DNA of 64,000 nt. Source: an uncultured Porphyromonadaceae bacterium. GTDB lineage: Bacteria; Bacteroidota; Bacteroidia; Bacteroidales; Muribaculaceae. The position numbers and the translations under genes are program-made. Positions 17,629-27,673 of this stretch are shown here, one piece after another. Each line of letters opens with the position of its first letter. The stretch's first letter is position 1. The notes beneath the pieces were generated by a model. The model was not told where the DNA came from and searched no databases. It saw only the letters and a list, made by a program, of their open reading frames with translations. The DNA lies in contig CAMWNP010000009.1 of assembly GCA_947175645.1 (NCBI GenBank), positions 1 through 64,000 of the forward strand. Direction: 5' to 3'.

Positions 17629-19350
17629 TTAGAGGTTTGGGGAACGTGAAATGTTTTTTCGGTCGGAGCGTGATTTAGGAGCCGGATCCGGTTCTTTCAT
17701 AAGTTCGAGGAACTCTTCTGATATGATGAAAACATCTTCCGGACCGGTGGGTCGCAGAGGTGCATACCACTTGAACTGCGGTAGATAGAGTTGGGCTCGC
17801 TTGGCCAGATACAGGGGCACGATGGTGGATGTGGTCTCAGGCCATGTTTTAATCCTCTCCAGGGCGTTACCGGCAAAGTGAGCCACCATGAAACTGGTCT
17901 CTAAAGTGGCCATTTTATTATATGTGGAGTCATTCTCCATTGGAAGGGATATCGCTTCCACATTTCCGCTTACATCAAGTTGGGTGAGGTGCCCGTCAGT
18001 AAAATGGGCGAGCATCTCCTTTCCTGTAAGTTGCTGATAGAACCCCTCCTCTATCTCCTCGGCCATGAATCCGAATTCAGGAAGAAGAGCATAGTCAACG
18101 GTGGAATCATTAAGATGCACCTGAATGATATTTCCGAAAATCTGTCGGTTATCGCTCCACACTATTGGATGGCGGTCCATGTAAAGCATTGAATCACGCT
18201 GAATGAATGTCATGGAATCACATATTCCCTGCAGATCTGTGCGGTAGAATTTCACCCTGTGAGCGGCAACCATGTGGTGTGTGGTATCGGCAGGGATAAT
18301 GCGTGTGATACTGTCCACGATCTCCTCTGTAGAAGGGATTATCACGGTAAACAGCCTGATGGTATCTGCATGCAGGTGAAGGGTATCGCCCTGCGAGTAC
18401 TCTTTAGCCAACGCTCTTCCAGTCACGAACGCACTGTCAGTCAATTCGTTATAGAATCCGTAGTCGCCAAGAAGCATCACCTTCTTTACGCTGTCGGTCA
18501 TTATTACGTTGCCAAAAGCCTCACCATAACCGATCTGACGGTCATAAATCAGCGTGTCACCAACGAGAGTATTGTTATTTCTTGTCACGACTATTGACCT
18601 GCGGTATAAGTCGGCGTATGAAGTTTCTGTGTTATAAGCCGCTGAATCGGTGAATATTTTCCCGTCCTTGTTTACGATAACGGAGGGAACATTCATCAGG
18701 GCAACATGAGACTGGGTATTATAATATAAATCTTCCGTGTATATATTTAAGGTGTCCGACTCCCCTATTGATTCCAGATGCACGTCAGTACGGAAGTTGG
18801 CTTCATTTGTGGGCGGCGCATACTCTCCGTACAATGATGTCAGACGGTTTTTGGCATCGGTCAGAGTTCCGCCTACCTCATAATATCCCAGATCTATCCC
18901 AAGATCATAGTTGAATATGGTGGTGGTGAGTGTTACATCACGGTTGATCAGACGCACGTTTTTCCCGTTGTCTGCATATAGCACTGCAAGTTGAAGTGAG
19001 TCGGTATATACGAGTTCATCAGCATATACAAAAAGTGTATCACCCTGCTCCATCCTTACGTTCCCGAAGGCTTCCAGAGAGTTGGTGATATCATAGAAAT
19101 GTGCTGAATCGCAGTACATGAACATGTCATTTTTGCGGAAAACCACATCTCCCGTCAGTATCTGGTAATCTGTCCCGGGACGTGTACTGAGCCTGTCAGC
19201 CCGCTCAAGGAATATCTTACCCTGCTGATAGCGGTCGGCCCCGGGCACCATGGGAGTTATGACGTCGCGGTCGTCACGCTGCGGCACCACACCGGCTATC
19301 ACCATTAAGGTGACTACCGCACCGGCAATTATCAACAGAATCCTTCTCAT
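17629..19350 (-). CDS. OstA-like (LptA/LptD N-domain) envelope protein
   Basis: A 573-residue protein with an N-terminal signal or anchor segment (residues 1-22) followed by repeated OstA-like beta-jellyroll units (GDVVFRKNDMFMYCDSAHFYD, LEAFGNVRMEQGDTLFVYADEL, GEAFGNVIMTDSVKKVMLLGD). This fold is the LPS-transport bridge fold of LptA/LptC and the LptD N-terminus. The C-terminal third is less conserved and no outer-membrane barrel is visible. A periplasmic role in LPS or lipid transport is inferred. It is 21 bp downstream of the PpiC gene. Confidence 0.8.
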   Translation of the reverse strand: MRRILLIIAGAVVTLMVIAGVVPQRDDRDVITPMVPGADRYQQGKIFLERADRLSTRPGTDYQILTGDVVFRKNDMFMYCDSAHFYDITNSLEAFGNVRMEQGDTLFVYADELVYTDSLQLAVLYADNGKNVRLINRDVTLTTTIFNYDLGIDLGYYEVGGTLTDAKNRLTSLYGEYAPPTNEANFRTDVHLESIGESDTLNIYTEDLYYNTQSHVALMNVPSVIVNKDGKIFTDSAAYNTETSYADLYRRSIVVTRNNNTLVGDTLIYDRQIGYGEAFGNVIMTDSVKKVMLLGDYGFYNELTDSAFVTGRALAKEYSQGDTLHLHADTIRLFTVIIPSTEEIVDSITRIIPADTTHHMVAAHRVKFYRTDLQGICDSMTFIQRDSMLYMDRHPIVWSDNRQIFGNIIQVHLNDSTVDYALLPEFGFMAEEIEEGFYQQLTGKEMLAHFTDGHLTQLDVSGNVEAISLPMENDSTYNKMATLETSFMVAHFAGNALERIKTWPETTSTIVPLYLAKRAQLYLPQFKWYAPLRPTGPEDVFIISEEFLELMKEPDPAPKSRSDRKNISRSPNL

Positions 19351-19371
19351 ATCACGTATTTAAAGGATCGG

Positions 19372-20721
19372 TCAACGTTTCCAGCCTTCGTTCTCGAATG
19401 TGCAGTCTGACCAGTTTTCCTCTATCCTGACGTATGTATCCTTGATTTTCTTGCTCAACCAGTTCTTGATAACCTTTTCGCGTGCTGTATTCTCACACAT
19501 ATCCTTTATTGTCTGGAAGTCATCAGCCAGGTTTGCCTTGTGAGCCGGAATACGTCCTGTTAATTTCACTATGGCCACAACTTCGCGGTTACGTTTCGGA
19601 TCCATCATCACGAATGCATCCGAAATCTCACCCGGTTCCATTTTATTCACCACCCTTGCTATTTCCTGTGGCAACTGCGACATCTCGAAGCGGGTGGTAC
19701 CGGTCTGTTCGTTGGTCATTACACCGCGGCTGAAACGGGTGTCTTTATCCTGGGAGATTATTGACGTAGCATCCTCGAAAGAGAATTTTCCCTCACGCAT
19801 CTGAGTGGCAACGGAGTCAAGGCGAACCTGTGCTTTACGAAGATCCTCCTGAGCGACTTTCGGACGAAGCAGAATGTGGCGGGTGTTGATTCGGTCACCA
19901 CGTTTTTCTATCAACTGGATTATGTGATAACCATACTGGGTCTCTACAATCTTGGACACCTTCTTCGGATCGTTAAGATTGAAAGCCACGGCCGCATATT
20001 CGGGTTCAAGATGACCACGTCCCATGAAGCCGATTTCACCTCCGTGCGATGCCGATCCGGGGTCCTCGCTATAAAGTGTGGCCAATGTTGAGAATGATGT
20101 CTCGCCATTTACGACACGCTCAGAGTACTCACGCAGACGTGCCTTCACATCATCTATCTCCTCGCGGGGTATGACGGGATTGATAGTGATAATCTGAACC
20201 TCTACCTGAAGCGGAATGAACGGGATGCTGTCTTCCGGCAGTTGCTTGTAGAACTTCTGCACATCTGAAGGTGTGATCTTTATATCCTTCACCATGTTTC
20301 GTTTAACCTGGTCCATGCGTGACTGGTTACGCAATTGGTCGGCACGCCACTCGCGCAAGTCCGGAATCGACTTACGGAAATATTCCTCTACTTTCTCCTT
20401 GGTACCTATGTTTGTGACAAGATAGTTGATCCATCCGTCCACCTGCTGACTGATCATTGACTCCTGAACTTCCACCGTGTCAATATCAGCCTGATGCAGA
20501 AACAGTTTCTCTATGGCCAGACGCTCGGGAATCACGCAATAAGGATCACCGTTTACGGGTGTACGCTCATAAAGCAACTGCTGGTAAAGTTCTTCTATTT
20601 CCGACTTATAAATGGGTTGGTCGCCGATGGTCCATGCCACCTCTTCTACGATGTTATTCTGGGCCGAAACGGCAGTGGCAACGAATGCGACAAGTGCGAT
20701 GAATATCTTCTGAAATTTCAC
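19372..20721 (-). CDS. Periplasmic peptidyl-prolyl isomerase, SurA/PpiC type
   Basis: Secreted parvulin-type chaperone for outer-membrane proteins. The signal peptide KFQKIFIALVAFVATAVSA follows a GTG at 20721, which I take as the start (449 aa); a second GTG at 20748 would put nine charged residues before it. A SurA-like N-domain is followed by two parvulin domains, the first with SEDPGSASHGGEIGFMGRGHLEPEYAAVAF and the second, more degenerate, with ISQDKDTRFSRGVMTNEQTG. It heads the long minus-strand run and is followed by the OstA-like gene, consistent with outer-membrane assembly. Confidence 0.9.
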   Translation of the reverse strand: MKFQKIFIALVAFVATAVSAQNNIVEEVAWTIGDQPIYKSEIEELYQQLLYERTPVNGDPYCVIPERLAIEKLFLHQADIDTVEVQESMISQQVDGWINYLVTNIGTKEKVEEYFRKSIPDLREWRADQLRNQSRMDQVKRNMVKDIKITPSDVQKFYKQLPEDSIPFIPLQVEVQIITINPVIPREEIDDVKARLREYSERVVNGETSFSTLATLYSEDPGSASHGGEIGFMGRGHLEPEYAAVAFNLNDPKKVSKIVETQYGYHIIQLIEKRGDRINTRHILLRPKVAQEDLRKAQVRLDSVATQMREGKFSFEDATSIISQDKDTRFSRGVMTNEQTGTTRFEMSQLPQEIARVVNKMEPGEISDAFVMMDPKRNREVVAIVKLTGRIPAHKANLADDFQTIKDMCENTAREKVIKNWLSKKIKDTYVRIEENWSDCTFENEGWKR

Positions 20722-20868
20722 TGTGATATGATGTTTTCGTTTTATCACGCAAAATTACATTTTCTTTTTGACTTTTGCACAACTCTATTATTAAAATAAA
20801 TGTGTCCTCTCAAAAAAAATGTTAAGAATCCATCCTGACGGATTCCTGGCGAACCGGCACTGACACTT

Positions 20869-20879
20869 AGACCCGGTCT
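20869..20879. repeat. Palindrome AGACCCGGTCT, like the two fused ends of the 40-kb element
   Basis: The bases AGACCCGGTCT, extended to TTAGACCCGGTCTTAG, look like the left and right tips of the 34-bp terminal inverted repeats at 40214-40624 joined together. It lies at the 3' end of the outer-membrane barrel gene and contributes to its stop codon, as the element does for the efflux gene at 40.2 kb. Confidence 0.4.
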
Positions 20880-21406
20880 TAGAATCTATACCCTATTCCC
20901 AAGGCTAACGTGGTAGTATCATAGTGTTTGACCAGCGAATACCGTGCCTCGAAGGTCAAGCGCAAGGCTCCTGTCACGTTATACCCAACACCGGCTCCGG
21001 CATTCAGCCCGAAACGGTTTTTACGTTTACTGACATCATTGCTCTGCGCTTTCTCCTCATCACTGTAATATCTGGTCCAGCAGGAATAGTTGATACCAGC
21101 GATTGGATACACTTCAACCTTTTCACCTGATTCAATCTTCAACGGAATATGGCAGTCGAAATTAATCAGAAGTCCGTCGCGGTTGTTGTTCCGAAACGCA
21201 TATTGCAGGTTCGGCGCGAAACGGAAGTGAGACGAGAAGGTGTAACTGAATCCTATGCCGGCAACGGCTGATTCATTATATGAGGTATATCCTAACTGAA
21301 TCCCGACAGATTTCTCTCCCTTCACAGCAGCGGAGGAATTTAGTAATACGGATGAAAAAGTCACAAGGATTATTGATGCGAGAATAATACGTTTAAGTCG
21401 TGTCAT
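20879..21406 (-). CDS. Small outer-membrane beta-barrel protein
   Basis: With the start at ATG 21406 (MTRLKRIILASIILVTFSSVLL, a good signal peptide) the protein has 175 residues. Strand-like segments GIQLGYTSYNES, GIGFSYTFSSHFRFAPNLQYAFR, LNAGAGVGYNVTGALRLTFEARYS and the terminal LALGIGYRF are typical of an eight-stranded Bacteroidetes barrel. Longer starts (to 21487) would run through the -7 promoter box at 21455-21462. It is monocistronic and divergent from tamB. Function unknown. Confidence 0.75.
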   Translation of the reverse strand: MTRLKRIILASIILVTFSSVLLNSSAAVKGEKSVGIQLGYTSYNESAVAGIGFSYTFSSHFRFAPNLQYAFRNNNRDGLLINFDCHIPLKIESGEKVEVYPIAGINYSCWTRYYSDEEKAQSNDVSKRKNRFGLNAGAGVGYNVTGALRLTFEARYSLVKHYDTTTLALGIGYRF

Positions 21407-21454
21407 TATTTGAGGAATTTTCAGCCTTGGAGGGCGATGATTTATTATTATGTG

Positions 21455-21462
21455 CAAACTTA
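21455..21462 (-). promoter_or_regulatory. -7 box of the barrel-protein promoter
   Basis: The minus strand reads TAAGTTTG with a TTG about 22 nt upstream; the ATG at 21406 follows after 48 nt. It decides the start of the gene against the longer open frame. Confidence 0.55.
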
Positions 21463-21552
21463 CACATAAAGTTCGGATTTTTGACAATGAAACGAAAAAA
21501 AATGATTAATTTCGCACAAAATTAATATCATTGTCACCGAGGCATACTTGAT

Positions 21553-24500
21553 ATGAAGTGGACATACCGCGTGTTCCGCACGCTCTGCCTTACAGTTCTT
21601 GCCATAGCCATTCTTGTGCCTATGCTCCTCTATGTGCTCCTGACCCTGCCGGGAGTACAGAATGCATTGTGCGACAGAGCCTCCGGTGAACTCAGCAAGT
21701 TGCTTCAGACTCCGGTTAACATTAACTCCCTCTCTATAGTCCCCTTTAACCGTTTGGTTCTGCGCGGAGTCACCATAACCAACAACAGTGGCGACACACT
21801 TATGACGGTTCACCGTTTGAGTGCGGGAGTCAACCTCCAGCGTATGATTCTCACAAGCGAGATAGGCGTTGACTATGCCGAAATAACCGGACTTGACGCA
21901 CGTCTGTGGAAAACTGACCCGCAAGCCCCCCTGAACATCGACCATATTATCAAGGCTCTGAAAGGTGATAATCCCGACAAACCGAAGTCCGACATTGATC
22001 TGAAGTTCTCGACTTTAGTCATCCGCCGTACATCCGTCAGTTACGATCTGCTCTCCGCACCTGCAGTTTCTGACAGATTCGACAAGAATCATGTCAGGAT
22101 TACCGACCTGCGCGCCGACATCGGAGTGCCAAAAATCACACGCGACAGTTTCGTGGTTGATGTCAAGCGCATTGCCTTCAACGAGAAGTCGGGATTCAGC
22201 ATGACTGACTTCAACGGATTATTCAGCATATCCAAATCACATGCTCTGGTCAACTCGCTCACACTCAGTCTGCCTAACTCTCTGCTTGAACTCGGACCTG
22301 TGGAACTATCCTATGACAACTGGCAACCTAAAGACCCTCTCGACCTGCTCAGCAACGACACTCTCAACATTGACATACTGCGCGGAAGCCATCTGACACC
22401 ATCTGACTTCGCCCCGTTCATTCCATCTCTTTCTTCCATCAGAACGCCCCTGAATATTTCCACCTCCATAGTTGCTGACAAACGCAGGCTTGACATAAAA
22501 TATATCGACATAACCGCTGCGGATAACTCCATTTCTCTTTTGATGAACGGACGGATTACTGACTACGGCAACCGTGACTCCATCGCGCTCAATATCCCTG
22601 TAATCTCATTAAACACATCTGCAGATCAGATTATAACTTCTCTTGCAAAACCCCTAAACCTTCCACCGGCTGTCATCACTGCATTCAACGGCTTGCACAC
22701 ACTTAATCTCAACGGCTCTCTGGATGCCGATATACTGCACGGTTCGTTCAACGGGGCGTTGATTTCTTCACTCGGCGATATTGAGGTTAATGCCACGTAC
22801 AAACGTAAAGAGCCTGCTCATCCGGTCACTTTGCATGGAACTGTAACCACACAAGGTTTCGAGATAGCGCCCGCCCTGCCATCTTCCGGACTTGGGGATC
22901 TGAGTCTTACTGCGCACTTTGACGCTACCATGGGGAAAAAGATCAGGAAGATTGACGCAGAGGCAGAGATTGACCGTGTTGAATTCAAGGGATATACCTA
23001 CAGTAATCTTACGGCAAAGGCAATAATAGATGGCCACGATTCAAGGATTATAGCCGATATCAACGATCCGCAGGCAAAAGCCATGATTGACCTCGCCTTG
23101 TCAACCACTCCCGGCGAGCAGGTAACCGCATCGTTAAACACCCGTATCGATGCCATTAATCTGAATGCGCTGAACCTCATAGGTAAATATCCCGGTTACA
23201 CGCTGTCTGCGGTAATTTCAGGCGAATATGCGGGTCACAACCCAAATGAAGCCGACGGATTCCTCAACATACATGGCTTGCAGTTCCATTCCGTTGTTCC
23301 CGGAGATCCCCCTCTTGATATGACCGACCTCATGCTTCGTTTCAACGGAAGCAGTTTACCCGGTACCATACATCTGGAATCTGACTTTATCGAAGCCGAA
23401 CTTGTTGGGAACTACAACTTCACCACCTTGCTTCCGGCAGTAAAATCCATTGTGGAGAGCCGCTTCCCCGTACTTTTCAAGGAGAAAAACCACTACGCCG
23501 GCAATAGTCACCCGCAAGGACGGACCAATGACTTCACTCTCTCCGCCACGGTGAACTACAGTGAACAGTTGAGCCGGTTCCTCAATTTACCCCTCAGTAT
23601 AATATATCCCGCCACCATAAACGCTGACATCGACTCCGACGAGGGTACGATGGCACTTGACATAAGCGCTCCATTCCTGCAACAGAAAGATAAACTGATC
23701 GAAAACTCGTCCATTTCAATCAGCACTGCACCGGATAATGGGGAACTTCTCATCTCTGCCACTACCACAGTACCGACAAAAAATGGTCCCATGACACTCA
23801 ACCTGCAATGTGACGGCGCCGAAAACAATCTTCACTCCAATATCAGATGGCACATTGACCGTCAACGGGTTTATGAAGGTGAAATTGATCTCAGCACCCT
23901 GTTCAGACAGGATTCCAATGACGACGGGATTACCGCAGCAATAGACCTTCACCGCAGCAACCTGACATTCAATGACTCAACCTGGACGGTCTATCCCGCC
24001 AAAATATTCGCAGCACGTAATCGGGTGGTTGTCAGCGACTTTGACGTTCGCCGAAGCAATCAGTTCGTGAAAATAAAAGGAGTGGCGTCAGAAAACCCCG
24101 ATGATAACATTGTCCTTGATCTTCTTAACGTAAACCTTGACTATATATTTGAATCATTAGGTATTGACAAGGCGTTGCTCGGTGGTGACGCCACCGGTAG
24201 GTTCTATGCCTCGGACCTGTTCTCAAAAGAACCTCGGCTCATAACCGAGGGATTGAGTGTCAAAGGGTTGAGTTACAATAAAACCGTTTTCGGAGATGCC
24301 GTTATTAAAAGTCACTGGGACAATGACAAGCGTGCCGTCACCCTTGATGCCGTCATAGACCAGCCTGATGATATCCGCTCCGTGATCACCGGGGCTATCT
24401 TCCCCCTTAATGACTCACTTGACATAACATTCAGGGCCAGACGGATTCCGGTGCAGTTCCTGAAGCCTTACATGTCGGCATTCACGTCTGATGTCTCGGG

Positions 24501-26133
24501 CTACGCCTCCGGGTGGGCACGTCTGTTCGGAACATTCAAGTTCATTGATCTTGAGGGAGATATTCTCGCCGAGGATCTCAAACTGAAAATAGATTTCACA
24601 AACACGGTATATTCCACAACTGACTCCGTTCACATCACACCCGGGTTAATCAAGGTGAGTGATATTACACTAACTGATCCTTACGGCAATCATGCCACTC
24701 TCAACGGATGGGTGCGTCACAAGTTCTTCAAGGATCCGAGTTTTGACTTCGCAATAACTCACGCCAGGGAATTTCTCAGTTACGATGTTCCTGCATCAGC
24801 GAATCCCGACTGGTACGGACGTATTTTCGGCAACGGATCAGCACACATTGACGGTGAGCCGGGAGTCGTCAACATTGGTGTGGACATGTCAACCGCACCG
24901 AAATCGGTTTTCACCTTCGTCCTTTCTGACCGTGAGGATGCCAGTGAATATAACTTCATAACCTTCCGCGACCGCAATGCTATCGCAGTTGCCGATTCCA
25001 TCAGGAACACACTGACACCATCTCAGAAAATTATAAACGAACTGCGCGAAAGAATGGCGCAGACCGAACAGACTGATCCATCGGTCTATAACATGAACAT
25101 CAAGGTTGACATCACTCCCGTAGCGACTATCATCCTCAAGATGGACCCTGTTGGAGGCGACAGTATACGTGCCAACGGTAAAGGAAACCTCCAGTTGGAC
25201 TACGGATCCGCAAACGAGGATCTCCGTATTTTCGGAAACTATGCACTTGAACAGGGAAAATACAACTTCACTCTTCAGGATATAATAATCAAGGAATTCG
25301 CAATCCGCGAGGGAAGTACAATCTCATTCCACGGCGACCCTTACGCCGCCAAACTCAATCTTCAGGCCTCTTACGCCCTCAACGCTAATCTCAGCGACCT
25401 TGATGAATCATTCCTTCAGGACAAGGAACTCAACAGAACTAACGTTCCGGTGCACGCTTTACTCAATGTCACAGGCGACATAAGGCAACCGGATCTCGCT
25501 TTTGACCTCGAGTTCCCCACCCTCTCACAGGATGTCTACCGAAAAGTGCGCAGCATCATTAGCACGGAAGATATGATGAACCGGCAGATAATCTATCTGC
25601 TTGCGCTAAACAGATTCTATACTCCTGACTATATGGGCTCCACCACCAAGGGCAATGAACTTGTGTCTGTGGCTTCATCAACCATATCCTCGCAACTCAG
25701 CAGCATGCTCGGCCAGTTAAGCGAAAACTGGAGTATCGCACCTAATTTCCGCAGCGACAGAGGTGACTTCTCCGACGTGGAAGTCGACCTTGCCCTGTCG
25801 AGCCGCCTGCTGAACAACAGGCTCCTTTTTAACGGAAACTTCGGATACCGCGACGACGCACTCAATGCTTCGCAGTTCATAGGTGACTTCGATCTGGAAT
25901 ATCTCCTCAACAAATCGGGAAACATACGTCTCAAAGCCTACAACCGCTACAATGACCGAAATTTCTATGTCAAGACCGCAACAACCACACAAGGGATAGG
26001 CATTCTCTTCAAACGTGATTTTGATTCACTCACTTCATTCCTCAAACCCTGGAAAATCAAGAGAAACCGCAAAAAAGAGACCACTCCCGCTGACTCTATC
26101 CATGCCTTACCTGACACTATAACTGTCCCCTGA
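21553..26133 (+). CDS. tamB: Translocation/assembly module protein TamB
   Basis: A giant AsmA/TamB-family protein (1526 aa) with one N-terminal membrane anchor (LCLTVLAIAILVPMLLYVLLTLPGVQ) and a long periplasmic beta-taco of repeated short strands. The C-terminal DUF490 domain is recognisable (GKGNLQLDYGSANEDLRIFGNYALEQGKYNFTLQDIIIKEF, GDIRQPDLAFDLEFPTL, LLALNRFYTP, NRLLFNGNFGYRDD). TamB proteins bridge inner and outer membranes, and are linked to phospholipid transport and outer-membrane protein assembly. No TamA-like BamA paralogue is adjacent. The gene is alone on the plus strand. Confidence 0.93.
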   Translation: MKWTYRVFRTLCLTVLAIAILVPMLLYVLLTLPGVQNALCDRASGELSKLLQTPVNINSLSIVPFNRLVLRGVTITNNSGDTLMTVHRLSAGVNLQRMILTSEIGVDYAEITGLDARLWKTDPQAPLNIDHIIKALKGDNPDKPKSDIDLKFSTLVIRRTSVSYDLLSAPAVSDRFDKNHVRITDLRADIGVPKITRDSFVVDVKRIAFNEKSGFSMTDFNGLFSISKSHALVNSLTLSLPNSLLELGPVELSYDNWQPKDPLDLLSNDTLNIDILRGSHLTPSDFAPFIPSLSSIRTPLNISTSIVADKRRLDIKYIDITAADNSISLLMNGRITDYGNRDSIALNIPVISLNTSADQIITSLAKPLNLPPAVITAFNGLHTLNLNGSLDADILHGSFNGALISSLGDIEVNATYKRKEPAHPVTLHGTVTTQGFEIAPALPSSGLGDLSLTAHFDATMGKKIRKIDAEAEIDRVEFKGYTYSNLTAKAIIDGHDSRIIADINDPQAKAMIDLALSTTPGEQVTASLNTRIDAINLNALNLIGKYPGYTLSAVISGEYAGHNPNEADGFLNIHGLQFHSVVPGDPPLDMTDLMLRFNGSSLPGTIHLESDFIEAELVGNYNFTTLLPAVKSIVESRFPVLFKEKNHYAGNSHPQGRTNDFTLSATVNYSEQLSRFLNLPLSIIYPATINADIDSDEGTMALDISAPFLQQKDKLIENSSISISTAPDNGELLISATTTVPTKNGPMTLNLQCDGAENNLHSNIRWHIDRQRVYEGEIDLSTLFRQDSNDDGITAAIDLHRSNLTFNDSTWTVYPAKIFAARNRVVVSDFDVRRSNQFVKIKGVASENPDDNIVLDLLNVNLDYIFESLGIDKALLGGDATGRFYASDLFSKEPRLITEGLSVKGLSYNKTVFGDAVIKSHWDNDKRAVTLDAVIDQPDDIRSVITGAIFPLNDSLDITFRARRIPVQFLKPYMSAFTSDVSGYASGWARLFGTFKFIDLEGDILAEDLKLKIDFTNTVYSTTDSVHITPGLIKVSDITLTDPYGNHATLNGWVRHKFFKDPSFDFAITHAREFLSYDVPASANPDWYGRIFGNGSAHIDGEPGVVNIGVDMSTAPKSVFTFVLSDREDASEYNFITFRDRNAIAVADSIRNTLTPSQKIINELRERMAQTEQTDPSVYNMNIKVDITPVATIILKMDPVGGDSIRANGKGNLQLDYGSANEDLRIFGNYALEQGKYNFTLQDIIIKEFAIREGSTISFHGDPYAAKLNLQASYALNANLSDLDESFLQDKELNRTNVPVHALLNVTGDIRQPDLAFDLEFPTLSQDVYRKVRSIISTEDMMNRQIIYLLALNRFYTPDYMGSTTKGNELVSVASSTISSQLSSMLGQLSENWSIAPNFRSDRGDFSDVEVDLALSSRLLNNRLLFNGNFGYRDDALNASQFIGDFDLEYLLNKSGNIRLKAYNRYNDRNFYVKTATTTQGIGILFKRDFDSLTSFLKPWKIKRNRKKETTPADSIHALPDTITVP

Positions 26134-26167
26134 TAAAGCAATGCCACCTGTGGGTTATGACTCAAGC

Positions 26168-27388
26168 CTACTTTTTGATCATCTCAGCCAGCGGTTTAAG
26201 TCTTATTGCCGGAATCACCAGAATTAATGCTATGACTGCCACCGCAACGAAACATACGGCTGAAGAATGAAGCATATTCCCTATCCCTACAAGAGGAGCG
26301 ACAGCAGCCGCAAACACATACTTCACAACATTCAGTATCGCACCGGCTGTTCCGGCGTCAGACTTACCTTCCTCCATACCAAGACTGTTTGCCGATGAGA
26401 ACAACATTCCGCTTCCAACCAGCATGGGAATAACAAGAATCTCATACCACACGAACGGGAGTGCCAGATACATAACCACAGCCTCGCCAATGGCAAATAC
26501 GCTCATGATCACCGTACCCGTGACCAACCCCTGTTTAAGGACCTTGAACTTCATTACGAGGGTTGAGCCCACCGCTATCGCAAGCGCATTAGCACCGAAA
26601 ATCATACCGAACTGCATTGAACTGAACCCGTAATGCTCCTGGTATATGAATGTGGCTGAGGAAATGTATGCGTAAAGCAATCCTATTCCTATGGCCTTCA
26701 ACAACACGTAAGTCATGAACCGGCGGTCAGCAAACAAAGAAAAATAGGCATTGACATATTCTTTTATCCCTTTACCGGTCATTCGTTTAGACGGATCCAA
26801 CGACTCAGGCCGGCGAAGTGACCAAAGCAACATGACCACGCCTATAACAAGAAGGACCACGAATATCCCTCTCCATCCCACGGAATCTGCCATGAATCCA
26901 CCAATAAGAGGAGAGCCTGCCGGCGCTATTCCGTTAATTGCCCCCACAAGAGCCATCACGGTTGCAAGTTGACGCCCCTGGTAACGGTCAGCAGGAATCG
27001 AGTACGACAGTACCATACCACCCCCGGCTCCTATACCCTGCACCAGACGGCAAAGTATGAAAAAGATTATTGAATTCGAGAACAACGACACTGCCGTGCC
27101 TATCACAAACAATATCAGGGAAATGACAAGAATAGGCTTACGCCCGTAGTGATCGCTCAACGATCCCCATATAACTGATCCTATACCCAGTCCTATCATT
27201 GCCATCGACAGACCCAACTGGGTCATCGAGGGCGTAGTATGAAATTCCTTCACCATCGAAGGAATCGTTGGCAGATACATATCGTTGACCAGAGAACTGA
27301 AAGCCCCCAGGATAGCGATGAAAATCAAAAAGGCAATATAACTTCTGCCCGTTGAGGGCGCACTCTGTGATGAGGTGTTGTTTTCCAT
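26168..27388 (-). CDS. Bcr/CflA family drug-resistance MFS transporter
   Basis: Inner-membrane 12-segment major facilitator. The start is placed at ATG 27388 (MENNTSSQSAPSTGRSYIAFLIF, 406 aa), because the frame upstream has no membrane-protein character. DHA1/Bcr motifs are present: YLPTIPSMVKEF, the motif A loop GSLSDHYGRKPIL, and RLVQGIGAGGGMVLSYSIPADRYQGRQ. It probably exports drugs such as bicyclomycin-type compounds or phenicols by proton antiport; the substrate is not determined by sequence. It is convergent with tamB. Confidence 0.88.
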   Translation of the reverse strand: MENNTSSQSAPSTGRSYIAFLIFIAILGAFSSLVNDMYLPTIPSMVKEFHTTPSMTQLGLSMAMIGLGIGSVIWGSLSDHYGRKPILVISLILFVIGTAVSLFSNSIIFFILCRLVQGIGAGGGMVLSYSIPADRYQGRQLATVMALVGAINGIAPAGSPLIGGFMADSVGWRGIFVVLLVIGVVMLLWSLRRPESLDPSKRMTGKGIKEYVNAYFSLFADRRFMTYVLLKAIGIGLLYAYISSATFIYQEHYGFSSMQFGMIFGANALAIAVGSTLVMKFKVLKQGLVTGTVIMSVFAIGEAVVMYLALPFVWYEILVIPMLVGSGMLFSSANSLGMEEGKSDAGTAGAILNVVKYVFAAAVAPLVGIGNMLHSSAVCFVAVAVIALILVIPAIRLKPLAEMIKK

Positions 27389-27636
27389 AATCAAATTTTT
27401 TAAAAAGAAAACAACAATCCCCCCCAAATAGTTCGCCCCAAAATGTAAGGCCATGGCGTGCCATGTCACTAAATGTTGTCTTTCCCAATCAGCCGATTTC
27501 AGAGTTCTCAGATTCCTCACCTCGCGCATGGCGTCCGGCCAAGGACGCCGATTAAATCACCCCCGCCATCCCCACCCGGGATGCCCCAGCCACCAAAGTC
27601 CCGTCAATCACCCCACCACTCCAACACTCTGAAAAC

Positions 27637-27667
27637 TTGCAATATTGGAATAAATTCCCTATCTTTG
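27637..27667 (+). promoter_or_regulatory. Orphan plus-strand promoter
   Basis: TTG (27637-27639), 20 nt, then TATCTTTG (27660-27667) is a near-perfect Bacteroidetes promoter. The nearest plus-strand gene starts only at 28054, leaving a leader or separate RNA of about 380 nt. Confidence 0.55.
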
Positions 27668-27673
27668 TACTGC

